Part shown: piece after piece, positions 13,134 to 24,484 of the stretch
Layout of the letters: every line of letters begins with the position of its first letter
Numbering within the stretch: the first letter of the stretch is position 1
Source of the DNA: Sorghum bicolor
Lineage: Eukaryota > Streptophyta > Magnoliopsida > Poales > Poaceae
NCBI RefSeq assembly: GCF_000003195.3
Contig: NC_012876.2
Span: 41,536,882-41,600,881 of the forward strand
Reading direction: 5' to 3'
DNA length: 64,000 nt
Translations under genes and position numbers: made by a program
Notes under the pieces: model-generated
Seen by the model: only the letters and a program-made list of their open reading frames with translations
Told to the model about the DNA's origin: nothing
The model's database searches: none

Positions 13134-15388
13134 TGAAGGGTCAAGATGGCGGACTAGAGGGGGGGTGAATAGTCCTTTCTAAAACTTATCGCGCTGGCTA
13201 ACCGAAACAAATGTGGAATTAAAACTATCGGTCTAGCCAAGACTACACCCCTCTATCTAAGTTCTCTAGCACCTTGTAAAAGATCCTAAACAAACTAACA
13301 AGGTGCTACCTTAGCAAGAGCTCACCTAACCAATTCTAGGAGCAAGGTCACACAAACCTATGCCACTAGTACTTTGCAATCGGGAGAGCTCCTACACAAA
13401 CTAGTGAGGCAAAGCGCACAAAGCCTAAGCTCACTAGCAAGCTCAATAACAAGGCAACTAATGCCAAATTAGAGAGCGCAACTTACTTAGCTACACAAAC
13501 TAAGCAATGTGACTAACAAGGTTACACAAACCAAATTAGTCACGCAAGGGAACTACTTCTAGCTACACAAGCAAGAAGGTAACTAGCAAGCTACACAAGC
13601 TAACTAACTACAAGAGCAACTACACAAGCACATGTATATGAATGTAAACACAAGCTTGTGTTAGGGACTTGCAAACCAACAGGAAGGACAATGTCGACAC
13701 GATGATTTTCTCCCGAGGTTCACTTGGTTGCCACCAAGCTACGTCCCCGTTGAGACAAGCTCCAAGGTTGCCGCCGGTCATTTTGCTAATGGTGACCCAC
13801 AAGTCACACTCTCCCATGTGGAGTGCTTACCACAAGCTCTAGCACTTGACCCGGCCGGACCACTTGTCGCTCTTCACGTCTCGCTCAACTAGAGTTGCTC
13901 TTCGCGATCCCCGCCAATCTCTTCTCCGGAGCACCGCACAATCTTCTTGTGTGCTTCGACGGAGTCACAAGCCACCAAGCCGTCTAGGAGGTGGCAACCT
14001 CCAAGAGTAACAAGCACCACTGGCTTGCAACACAAACACCTAGTGCCACTCGATGCAATCTCTCAATGCAACGCACTAGAATCGCTCACTCACACAATCG
14101 GATGATCACTATCAAGCATATGTGAGTTAGAGGGTTTACTAGCACTCCCCAAGCATAGACACTAAGTCCCAAGGGTGCTCAGCCCCAGCCAAGGCCGGCC
14201 ACCACTTCTATTTATAGCCGCAAGGGCTAAACTAGCCGTTGCCCCTCCATTGGGCAAATGTCGTGGCCACCGGACGCTCACAGGGAGCCACCGGACGCTC
14301 AACCCCAGCGTCCGGTGCTCAGCTGACCGCCACGTGTCACTAGCCATTTGAACTCGACCGTTGCCGCCAACGGCTACTATGCACGTGCGCCTGCACAACA
14401 CCATCGGACGCTCTACTGCGTCACACCGGATGCGTCCGGTGCACACCGGACCCGTGCGCAGAGAGCTCCGCAAACTCGCACTGTCACCGGACGCAAGCCA
14501 CCAGCGCTCCCTGAGCGTCCGGTGCTCACCGGTCAGAAACTCCTTCACGCGCACTTGCTGACGTCACACACCACCGGACGCTCGAACAGTAACCGCCCAG
14601 CGTCCCGTGTGCTCTACACACCTGAGCCACAGACACCACACCAGACGCTCTGGACCAGCGTCCGGTGCTGCCAACTCCAGTGTCCGGTGAGTGTTTCTCA
14701 GCGAGCCCGCAACTTCTCCAAATTTCCCACCGGCGCAATAGAAAATATGCACAAACATTTTCCCAAGGAGTTAGCCTCTCAAACTTACCATGCCACTCGA
14801 TCCTAACACGTATGCAAAGTTAGATCGCTCAAGTGGCACTAGATGACCGATATGCAAACAAGTTTGCCCTCTTGATAGTATGGCCATCTATCCTAAATCC
14901 GGTCATAAACTTCTCTACACACCTATGACCGGTGAAATGGAAATGCCCTAGGTTATACCTTTGCCTTGCGCATTCCAATTCCATCTCCTCCGATGTTGAT
15001 GCAACACATGCACCAACCAATCACCAAATGATATGATCCACTTCATATCATCACGTGACCGTATTGGTTCATCGATCTTGACCTCACTTGCTCTTCACCG
15101 TTGCCTTGGTCCATTGGCACTAAGTCTTGCTCAAGCTTCGCCGTCACACGTGGTCCCTCGCTTCAAAGCCTCCGACTTGCCCTTCAATCTTATAACCGGT
15201 CCATCGAGCCAAGCCTCATCTTGATCTTCTCCACCTTGGTCACATGACTCCATGTCATGTCTCATATGCACTGAGCTCCTCCATCATCACATAATCACCT
15301 GTGGACTAATCTCCTGTGTATCTCACATAAACACTATTAGTCCACCTAAGTTGTCACTCAATTACCAAAACCAAACAAGGACCTTTCA
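13134..15388 (-). repeat. Copia LTR, middle (shared) copy
   Basis: Bounded by TGAAGGGTCAAG and GGACCTTTCA. On its left it adjoins the primer-binding site and gag. On its right (15389) it adjoins a second polypurine tract. At about 2.26 kb it is the longest of the three and keeps the segment after 13865 missing from the left copy. CACCGGACGC/GCGTCCGGTG motifs cluster at 14270-14700. Confidence 0.9.
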
Positions 15389-16400
15389 ATCTCCCCCTTT
15401 TTGGTAATTGATGACAACTCAAAGATATCGAAATTAAGCTTTTTCAAGCTAGCACTTCACACAAGTGTAAATTGCTAACTTGTATTGGATTTTATGCTAC
15501 TTATCCAACTTTTAAGCTCTACGTCAAGATTTGGATAAGCACCATAAAACCCTACTAAGTGCTAAGGTGTATAGAATAAACCTTTGTAGCTCGATACCAA
15601 GTTCGGTAGGATTTGAAGCATTCAATGTACACCATCCTTAGCACCATGAGTAGCTAGACAACAAAAAACACTAGAAACCCCGTGAGATCAACATTAAAAG
15701 CAAGGGTCTAGTCTTTACTTGAAGAACACAAGTCTAGCTACCAACTTATGCATGCTAGTTATCATATCATCAATCAAGTTCTATAACTAGCATACACCAC
15801 ACAAGCATGCATATTGAATTTAAAACTTATGAAATGCAAGCAAGCACATGAATGTGCACAAATCAAATGCAAACAAACAAGGTTCATGAGCTTGCTCCCC
15901 CTACTTGTGTGCTTCTCTTTTGTCCAAGAATTTTGATCCATCATCTTTTCTTTTAATGTTGCTCCCTTGTCCATGTCCATCTTTGATCTCTCCCCCTTGA
16001 AACATATCATTTGTTGTCCAACTTATCCCATGATCATATCTTTGTTCCAACTTCTCCCCCTTTGTCATTAATTTCCATAAAAGGTATGTGATACCAATTA
16101 AATCACTTGATATCAATTGAAAAAGTGTGAATCTCATTGTGACAAAGGATTGCATTGGGATAGATGGTTGAGGCTTGAATCTTGCATTTTTGATGGACAT
16201 CACCATATGTGTTGGAATGACACTATTTGAATTGCTCTTAAGATACCACATAGGATCTTTGACCTTGATACCATTTGGTGGGGCACTCCCCCTATGTCAT
16301 AGCATGGGTCATTCACTTGTCAATCTTGTTGGTGAGGGAACTTGCTTCGCTTGATGATCACTTAAAGTTGAGGATCACTTGTGGAACCACCTTCTTGTGG
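15389..16400 (-). repeat. Second copy of the Copia internal 3' region
   Basis: Nearly identical to 8006 through about 9018, starting at the polypurine tract and stopping abruptly after GTGGAACCACCTTCTTGT. It is fused there directly to LTR sequence. All of gag, the primer-binding site and part of the outer LTR are deleted at this junction. Confidence 0.88.
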
Positions 16401-16401
16401 A

Positions 16402-17003
16402 ACCACGCCACTTGATCCTAACACGTATGCAAAGTTAGATCGCTCAAGTGGCACTAGATGACCGATATGCAAACAAGTTTGCCCCTCTTGATAGTACAGC
16501 CATCTATCCTAAATCCGGTCATAAACTTCTCTATACACCTATGATCGATGAAATGGAAATGCCCTAGGTTATACCTTTGCCTTGCACATTCCATTCCATC
16601 TCCTCCGATGTTGATGCAACACATGCACCAACCAATCACCAAATGATATGATCCACTTCATATCATCACGTGACCGTATTGGTTCATCGATCTTGAACTC
16701 ACTTGCTCTTCACCGTTGCCTCGGTCCATCAACACTAAGTCTTGCTCAAGCTTCGCCGTCACACGCGGTCCCTCACTTCAAAGCCTCCGACTTGCCCTTC
16801 ACTCTTGCAACCGGTCCATCGAGCCAAGCCTCATCTTGATCTTCTCCACCTTGGTCACATGACTCCATGTCATGTCTCATATGCACTGAGCTCCTCCATC
16901 ATCACATAATCACCTGTGGACTAATCTCCTGTGTATCTCACATAAACACTATTAGTCCACCTAAGTTGTCACTCAATTACCAAAACCAAACAAGGTCCTT
17001 TCA
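16402..17003 (-). repeat. Truncated third Copia LTR
   Basis: Matches the last about 600 bp of the other two LTRs (compare 7406-8005), ends GGTCCTTTCA, and is followed by the TSD AGGGA. The inner part, including the CACCGGACGC cluster, is missing. Confidence 0.88.
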
Positions 17004-18048
17004 AGGGATTATTTCAAAAAGAGCTCAAAAGAGGGATTTAAGTGCCTATTAACCACAAAACTTATCCGCGACGGAAGGAGGACACTGAGGGATCAGGAAT
17101 ACTCCAGAAGACTCTCGGAGCAAGGGGACCGGCATACACCACTAGGTGGGGCCGGCCGGCCCCACCCTGGCGCCGCCTGGCCCCCTGTGGCTAGGGTTTG
17201 GCCTCCCCTTCTAGAAGCTTCCTCCACCACCTCTAAGGAGTCATCTCGGCCGCTTGTTAAGTCGGTTTGATCCGATGGCACGTGTGCATCCCACCAGGCC
17301 TTAAATAGAGGGGCAGACCCCCCTCCCAGAGAGACCCCAGATTCAATTCATTCCTCCTGGTTCATTTGTCAAGTGTAGCCAGAAGTTAGGGTTTCTAGAG
17401 ATTAGAAGTAGAGCTCTAGTTCTTCAAGTTCTTAGTTTAGGCATCTAGCGAGGTTCAACTAGAGATCGGGCGCTCCGCTCGGGATTCTAGATCTGTCTTC
17501 TAGAAATTGGTAATATTATCTTGTATTTCATTATGACTTTGCTCTACTTCAATATATTGCTATTTGTTCAGTTCTTAGTTTATTCTAGTTGCATATTCGA
17601 TATAGATGTGGTTTATGATTATTATTGTTATATGATCGTAAAGCGCCTGATTCAGTACTCGAGTGAGTCAGGTGGTGCACATTATGTAGACGTGGTGTCT
17701 AGATATATTGTGTAGCTACGGAGGCACCTTAACGTGCGGGTCGTGTGGTAGTCCGCGTAGGTGACAGCTGCGTTGGTTCCTCTGTAGTCCACACCCTGTA
17801 CGTAGGACTAGCCGAGCGCGGTCGCGAAGGAGGTGACGGTTGCATCTTAAAACCCTCATTAGTTGATGCTCCTTATGATATTTTCTAAGTTTATCACACA
17901 ATAGATGAAAATGTGTAGCTTAGCGTAGGTTGTAGACTTTATATTAGTAATTACATAGGTTTCTTTTCTTTTATTTGAATATCAGGATTGTCTTGCTACA
18001 TTAGTGAGTCTTTATTTTCTATCTCTGGAATACTATTTACTTCATTAC

Positions 18049-19283
18049 TGTTGGGTATTTTAAACGCAAACAGAAAAATCCGCAAGCGCACGGATATCGA
18101 TGTAGCCTTCACCCGGGAATATTCTAGAGTATCGATTTTCCACAGGGAACATGAGTGTACTAATTAAGATTCAAGATCGCCTAAGGATAACTATATAATT
18201 ATTTTTGGTGGAAAGAGAGGAAGTTTGCTGAGAGTTCTCTAGTTGATCTAAGAATCAAGAATTACTTCAAAGATTATTTATTTCGGGACATCAGAGCACT
18301 AACCACAGAAAGAGATGAGAAGGGGGCTAGGAAGGTCTGACTACGGTCCTAGAAACACCGATCTGAACGAGGTGGAATACGTCGACCGTTAGGGCTATCA
18401 CTACCCTAGGGCTACCACAACAATCCGCAGGATTGGGTGCAATTTCAGGTAATTGCAAGACTAAACACCACGTCTAATCTATTAATTACTACTCTAATGT
18501 TGCAAAGATTAGAGCACTTGATGCAAGCAAGAATCTAATAAATAACTTGAAAGTAAATAAAGGTAATTAAAGAACTCAGGATTTTGAATTGAAGAACCTG
18601 GAGAACGATGAAGAACGAACCAGTTGCTGCAAAAGTACAATGTTGAGGAAGATCCGACAGATCCGGCTCCTCCTCCTCCGCTCTCCTCTTCTCTCTCCCT
18701 ATTTTCTAGATTACAACTAGAACTAACTAGAACTAGAACTAGAAGAACTAGAACTAGAACTAGATAAACTAGAACTAGAACTAGATGAACTAGAGGTAGA
18801 ACTAGAAGAACTAGAGGGATCCTCTCTACTTGGATGAAGAATTGAAACCCTAACTTTGATTCTATAGAAGAGGTATGATCTCCAGTTGGATCAAACCGAC
18901 ATTAATCGCACGGTTTTCCTTGATCCTTTAGGTCGGTGGAGCGTAATCTGCGAAACGTGTCCTGATTGGACTCTGGAAGTGGGCGGGCGCCCAGGAGAGT
19001 AGGGCGGGCGCCCTGTCCCTGAGCCCTCTCGGCTTCCCGTTCGTTCCCGTGGCTTCTGGGGTCTTCTAGATGATAGAAAATTGCGCGGCACGTTAATATC
19101 TCTATGTAAACCCGACGTGTGGGCCTTTCCTCCGTATTTCCTGATAACCCCCTGCAGAAATAGACAAACACCAAAACTTGTGGAATTCTGTCAGATAAAA
19201 CCCTAAGTCTAGGTGTTGGTTGCATATAAGTCCTTTTCCATGATTAGTTGATGGTTAAATGTGAGCATTAAGGACCGTCAACA
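18049..19283 (-). mobile_element. Solo LTR A' (same family as element A)
   Basis: TSD ATTAC at 18044-18048 and 19284-19288. It starts TGTTGGGTATTTTAAACGC and ends GGACCGTCAACA, 1235 bp, the reverse complement of the LTR of element A. It has an expanded AGAACTAGAACTAG repeat at 18714-18810. A 107-codon open frame conserved among these LTRs lies at 19225-18902. Confidence 0.93.
18714..18815 (-). repeat. CTAGTTCTAGTT minisatellite in LTR A'
   Basis: Irregular tandem TAGAACTAGAAC units. Shorter versions occur at the same LTR position near 22935-22975 and 42285-42325, and a related array at 4500-4555 in LTR C. Copy number is therefore variable within the family. Confidence 0.8.
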
Positions 19284-22200
19284 ATTACTCAGTTATCATT
19301 TATCATATTATTGATTAGTTATCGCTAAAGCATTAGTACTATTGGTTATGACAGACTTACATAATTATAATTTCCTTAGTTTATATAAGATCAAGCCTAA
19401 TGAATAGAATGCTGCTTTATCCTTTTGGCATAAAATAAATCGACAATACTTGGAATACTTCCTGGGTGAAATGCTGCAACAGGAGAATTATCTGTGCGCT
19501 TGCGGATATATTCTATTTAGAGTTATTGCGTGTAGATTATTTTTATCCGTGGTTTTGGCATCATGTTAGGGATGACAACTTAATATGAAGTGATGCTAAA
19601 AATACCAACAGTCTGCCCCTTTATTTATAGCCCGATGGGATCGACATGCGCCGTAGGATCAAACCGACTTAACCAAGGGCCGAGATGTATCAAGAGAGGC
19701 AGTGGAGGAAGCTTCTAGAAGGCAGCGGCCAGAAACCCTAGGGGGCGCTAGCCAGCGCCAGGGTGGGGCCGGCCGGCCCCACCTTGCCTCCTCTACGGGT
19801 CTCGTTCCTTCGGGTGTCTTCTAGAGCCTTCCTAACCCCGTTGGCGGTATTGTTGTGTCGCGGTTAAGTTTCGTGTTTATTTTGCACATGAATCCATCTT
19901 TTCAGCTCCCTTTGAAATAAACCCTAGAAAACACAGAATATGCAAAACTGGTGGAAATTATCAGTTTAAACCCTAGACTAGTGTGTTTTCATGTTCTCCT
20001 TTGGGTCTAAAGTTCTAATAAAAGTTGACATTATCGACCGTCAACATCCAACTAATAGGATGCCACTCGTAAGTTTTGGCCGGGGCGCTCGGCAGTCGTG
20101 TCCATAGCCATGGCGCACCGATCAACCGACAACTTAATATTCATTACCCAAGTTATTTCCTTACGCCTACCTAGAAAGTAACACCCTACTAGTGGAGGTC
20201 CTACTAATTAGTCAAGCCAGAATCATATAGCTTGGAGCTGCACTGTATGTCCCAGGCGGCCGCTCCATGACTAAGTCCTTACGGAGAGGAGAGACGAGTA
20301 CACGTGGCAACCAGGCCAACCACCAGTACCCGCTCCCCCTATCACCACCATCATCATGATGCTCGCAAGCATCCAACATCTCCATCACCGCAGTGACCAA
20401 TGATTCAGCACGTATTAAGCATCAAGTTAAGTAAAAATATTCTTTGTTTAAGCTTGTGTATAAGGTGAGTAGAGTAGCTAAGCATAACTACTAAACCCTA
20501 GTCTACCCATAATCATAACCCCAGGTGCACAAGGAATGAGAAGAAATGCTAGTCAAGTCCTTAGGGTTTGCATTTATTGGACACATGCATGAGAAGTAAA
20601 TAATATTAATGTATAGGTTCAAAATGATCAAATGGTGTCTACACTTGCCTTGATCGAATTGGAGTTGCTCAAACTCAGTGGGATCTTGTTCCTCTTCCTT
20701 CATGAACAATCATCACACATAGAGGCAATACATACAAGCAAACAAACTTTAATTAGGAAAAATACAAAAATACAATTGAAAACAGAAAACAATTGAATAA
20801 CAGTAATCTACACGTCGATATGAAACTATAGGAATAAGAACTACCTAAATCAGAGTTAAAATGTGAAAGTAATGGCTAAAACAAGTTGAGTGGCAATTCT
20901 ACAATTTAAATGAACTAATTTCGTATTTTAAATAATTAAAAACTCAATGAAAAAGCATTTTGGATTAAATCTATAAGTTTTGATGGCTTCAGGGGCTATT
21001 CTGCAAAAACTAGGGCTTAAATCTAATTACTTTTGAACTACTTGGGACTGTGGGTTTATTTTTGAAAAACGTAGGGACTTTTCTGCAAAATAGCCAGGAG
21101 CGGCGCGGGGGTGGCTGGCTGACCGGCCCCGTGGCGGCGTGTGAGAGGTGGGTCCATGGACCGCTTGTCGACCAAGACTGTGGGCACTGCACCACCGGTC
21201 CATGGTGGACCGGGGGGCCAGGCGAACGACTGCGTGTGGCGGGGCTGAGGCTGCGGCGGTGGCGCCATGGCTGGCTCCGGTGAGCTTGCCGCGACGGCGC
21301 TACGCGGCACGAGCGGGTCGCGCGGAGCGCGGCGAGTGTGATGCGTGCGACGACAGCAGCGGGGAAGGGCCGGCGTGCGCGGGCCATGCAGCGGGGGTGG
21401 CTCGGCGGCGGCGAGCATCTCCGACGAGTCCATGGGATGCGCAGAGAGGGAGAGGGCACGCACGGATAGCACCGGTGCGTTTGTCATGCACTCGCGGGTC
21501 TAGGGGTATGCTCACCTTCATGGATGCAGCGGCGGGAAGGCGAGATCGACGGCGGCCGACGAAAACCTCGGTGGAATCGTGCTTGAGCTAGGGTTTCGCG
21601 GTGAGTAGGGTGGCGGTTGGGGTTCTAGGGGGTGTTTCGGGCGGCGTCGGGGTCCTATTTAAAGGAGAGGGTGGCCGGGGATCTTTGGTTTGCGTGCGGC
21701 GTGAAAATCAGGGCGGTGGCGCTCTCCCCGTCTGATTCAGACGGAGGTAGGAGATGACCCCCTAGTGGGTGGGACCCACTCGTGGGCCCCACGGGTCTGC
21801 GGGATAGAGGGGGGAGAAGGGCGTGCGCGTGGTAGGACCGAACTGGGTCGTGGCCCACGCGGGCAGCGTGCACGTGCGGGGGTTGGGCCGAGAGTGAGCG
21901 CGGGGCTGGCCCAGAGAGGAAACCTTTTCTTTTTATTTTTTTTTCTATTTTCTTTCTTACTTAAAAAATTAAGTCAGGCAAATTTGGAATTAAATAAAAT
22001 CAAACAATTCAAGCAAAATAAAATGTCGCAGCATGAATGCATCAAACAAGTTTTCTATCTTATATTTAATTTTAATTATTTTTATAAATTATTTAATAAA
22101 TGTCTAAAATGCCAAACTCTACGAAATTTAATTTAAATTCAATTTAAAATTTGGAGTTAAAAATTCGGAGTGTTATAACACGTTTTTAAGGGCTCTATTG

Positions 22201-22433
22201 GTGGAGCCATTGAAAGCCCAAGTTTGGGTTTGGTAATTAATGACACCAAGTTGCTAATGCCTTGTGTTTGTGATTTGAGTTAGACATAGCAACACATATG
22301 ATAAAGGTGCAAGATGGCAAGGAAAGGTAGCCATATTACAAAGGGATGAAGCATGAATTGGAGATCATTGTGATAGACAAGGAGTAGAGTGATCAAGGCA
22401 AAGGTATAAATATAGGGTTTTACTTTTGCCGGT

Positions 22434-23630
22434 TGTTGACGATCCTTAATGCTCACATTTAACCGTCAACTAATCATAGAAAAGGATTCAAATGCAACCA
22501 ACACCCAGACTAAGGGTTTTATCTGACAGAATTCCACGAGTTTTGGTGTTTGTCTATTTCTGCAGGGGGGTCATCAGGAAATATGGAGGAAAGGCCCACA
22601 CGTCGGGTTTACATAGAGATATTAACATGTGCGGTAATTTTCTATCATCTAGAAGACTCCAGAAGCCACGGGAACGAAGCGGAGGCAGAACGCGGCCTGG
22701 CCCAGGGCGCCCGCCCTCCTGTAGTGCCCAATCAGGGTCAACTTCGCGGATCATGCTCCACCGACCTAAGGGATCAAGGAAAACCGTGCGATTAATGTCG
22801 GTTTCATCCGACGGCCCACATTCATTTGGAAGGACTATATAAGCAGACCCCCTGGCCCCTGGAGAACATACCTCTTCTACAGAATCAAAGCTAGGGTTTC
22901 AATTATTCATCCAAGTAGAGAGGATCTCTCTAGTTCATCTAGTTCTAGTTCTTGTTAGTTCTAGTTGTAATCTAGAAAATAGGGAGAGAGAAGAGGAGAG
23001 TGGAGTAGGAGCCGGATCTGTCGGATCTTCCTCAACATTGTACTTTTGCAGCAACTGATTCATTCTTCATCGTTCTCCAAGTTCTTCAATTCATAATTCC
23101 TGAGTTCTTTAATTACTTTTATTTACATTCAAGTTATTTATTGGATTCCCGCTTGCATCAAGTGCTCTAGTCTTTGCAACGCTAGAGTAGTAATTAATAG
23201 ATTAGACGTGGTGTTTAGTCTTGCAATTACCTGGAATTGCACCCAATCCTGCGGATTGTTGTGGTAGCCCTAGGGTAGTGACAGCCCTAACGGTCGACGT
23301 ATTCCACCTTGTTCGGATCGGTGTTTGTAGGACCGTAGTCAGAGCTTCCTAGCCCCCTTCTCATCTCTTTCTATGGTTAGTGTTCTGATGTCCCGAAATA
23401 AATAATCTTTGAAGTAATTCTTGATTCTTAGATCAGCTAGAGAACTCTCAGGAAACTTCCTCTCTTCCCACCAAAAATAATTATATAGTTAGCCTTGGGC
23501 GATCTTGAATCTTAATTAGTACACTCACGTTCCCTGTGGAAAATCGATACTCTGGAATACTCCCGGGTGAAAGCTACATCGGTATCCATGCGCTTGCGGA
23601 TTTTTCTGTTTGCGTTTAAAGTACACAACA
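22434..23630 (+). repeat. Element A 5' LTR
   Basis: Starts TGTTGACGATCC and ends GTACACAACA, 1197 bp. It is very similar to the 3' LTR, lacking mainly a stretch of about 26 bp at the GGGCGCCCGCCC segment (near 22708). A run of extra G near 22566 shifts the conserved short LTR frame. Confidence 0.93.
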
Positions 23631-23637
23631 AGCTTTC

Positions 23638-23655
23638 TGGCGCTGTTGCCGGGGA
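23638..23655 (+). other. Primer-binding site, tRNA-Asp type (element A)
   Basis: TGGCGCTGTTGCCGGGGA, 7 bp after the 5' LTR. It differs at one base from the complement of the tRNA-Asp 3' end (TGGCGCCGTTGCCGGGGA), the usual Athila primer. Confidence 0.85.
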
Positions 23656-23748
23656 ACGGTAGTTGTGCTAGTTTCGAACCAAGTCATCCGTGTATCCTTT
23701 TTATTTTCCTTTTTTACCACACTCACCTTACCATTTTCACCATACCAC

Positions 23749-24484
23749 ATGGATTTCACTCCTATCTATAAATTCTTTGCTCCAAAGGGCGAGTTATTAG
23801 AGCCACCACCATCATCACATCCAATCCTTACAGATGGCTACGACCTCAGCCCTGATCTAATAGCCATGATTCTGGAGCAACCCTTCTCTGGGCAAGTAGA
23901 TGAAGATCCATACACCCACCTTAGAGAATTCGAGCAGTTCTGCTCTTGCCGATCTATTTCTGGCATGACACATGAAACCCTTAAATGGAAATTATTTCTG
24001 TTCTCCCTTTTGGGAAGAGCAAAAAAATGGTATGCTCATTCTGTAGGAGGCGTTAATGGAAATTGGGATGAACTTCGGGACAACTTTTGTCTCGCTTTCT
24101 TCCCACTTTTTCGAATCGCTGACCTTAGAATCGAAATTCTTACATTTAGACAAAGAGAGAAGGAAACTTTAGCAACAGCTTGGGCTAGGTCCATAAGCCT
24201 TACCAATTCTGGTCCAAACCTTTCCCTGCCTGACCATGTACTGTACTACCACTTTTATCGTGGTCTAAACAAGGAAGCTGCTCTTCACCTCGACATTGCT
24301 TCAGGAGGCTCATTCACACACAAACTCACAGATGAGCGGAGAGCTATCCTAGAGAGAATCCTTGAAAATACCCCTTACATAGGCATTTATGATGAGTTTC
24401 TTGAAGAAGAAAAAGAAGTCGAGCCTGATCCTAAACCAAAATATGAGGAACTTGCAAGCGAGTTAGAAATTCCACCTGACCCAT
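23749..24484 (+). pseudogene. gag: Element A gag, N-terminal part
   Basis: The first ATG, at 23749, opens a frame of about 245 codons with retrotransposon-gag (PF03732-like) features: FSGQVDEDPYTHLREF, then LFPFSL-type LFLFSLLGRAKKWY, and the WDELRDNFCLAFFP block. An upstream extension from 23665 lacks an ATG. Element N interrupts the frame at 24484. The same reading frame continues at 36759 after the second TSD copy, so the interruption is clean. The protein would be the capsid of the element. Confidence 0.85.

Larger units (their letters stand above)
6061..17003 (-). mobile_element. Tandem Copia element: LTR-internal-LTR-internal-LTR
   Basis: The outermost ends share one TSD, AGGGA (6056-6060 and 17004-17008), so the block entered as one insertion. 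Left to right on the + strand it has a full LTR (6061-8005), an internal region with gag (8006-13133), a second LTR (13134-15388), a second copy of the internal 3' part (15389-about 16400) and a truncated third LTR (about 16402-17003). All parts lie in reverse orientation. The middle LTR acts as 5' LTR of one unit and 3' LTR of the other. Unequal recombination between sister copies followed by an internal deletion would produce this. No pol is present, so it is non-autonomous. Confidence 0.88.
5935..19610 (+). mobile_element. Solo LTR B (Athila-group Gypsy), split
   Basis: TSD GTCTG at 5930-5934 and 19611-19615. It starts TGTTGACGGTTGATAACG and ends AAAATACCAACA. LTR pieces are 5935-6060, 17009-18048 and 19289-19610, about 1.49 kb. 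It sits in the opposite orientation inside LTR C of the same family. A GGGGCCGGCCGGCCCC palindrome lies near 17150, and a TGCGCTTGCGGATA motif lies near 19497. No internal region is present. Confidence 0.9.
3792..20046 (-). mobile_element. Solo LTR C (Athila-group Gypsy), split
   Basis: TSD TCCAA at 3787-3791 and 20047-20051. It begins TGTTGGTATAAATT and ends GACCGTCAACA, so it lies in reverse orientation. LTR pieces are 3792-4557, 5863-5934 and 19616-20046, about 1.27 kb. It is interrupted by a CACTA element and by solo LTR B. Its - strand start, TGTTGACGGTCGATAATGTC, is close to that of LTR B (TGTTGACGGTTGATAACGTC), so B and C are one family. It carries the TCCGCAAGCGCACA motif near its end and a GGGGCCGGCCGGCCCC palindrome near 19770. 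Confidence 0.9.
2894..22177 (-). mobile_element. Solo LTR D (Tekay/Del-like Gypsy), split
   Basis: Flanked by the 5-bp TSD ACACG (2889-2893 and 22178-22182). The LTR pieces are 2894-3791 and 20052-22177, about 3.0 kb after removing nested insertions. Ends are TGTCACACCCGG on the left and GTGTTATA on the right, the last CA having mutated to TA. On the - strand it reads TATAACACTCCG...CCGGGTGTGACA, the style of long-LTR chromovirus (Tekay/Del) families. It is similar in length and layout to solo LTR E. A GC-rich stretch at 21090-21900 is probably LTR promoter or leader DNA, not a host gene. No internal region is present, so it is a solo LTR. Confidence 0.85.

Noticed and set aside
21010..21591. 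Long frames on both strands near 21.0-21.9 kb
   Set aside because: They lie in the GC-rich part of solo LTR D, are mutually overlapping, and have no motif.
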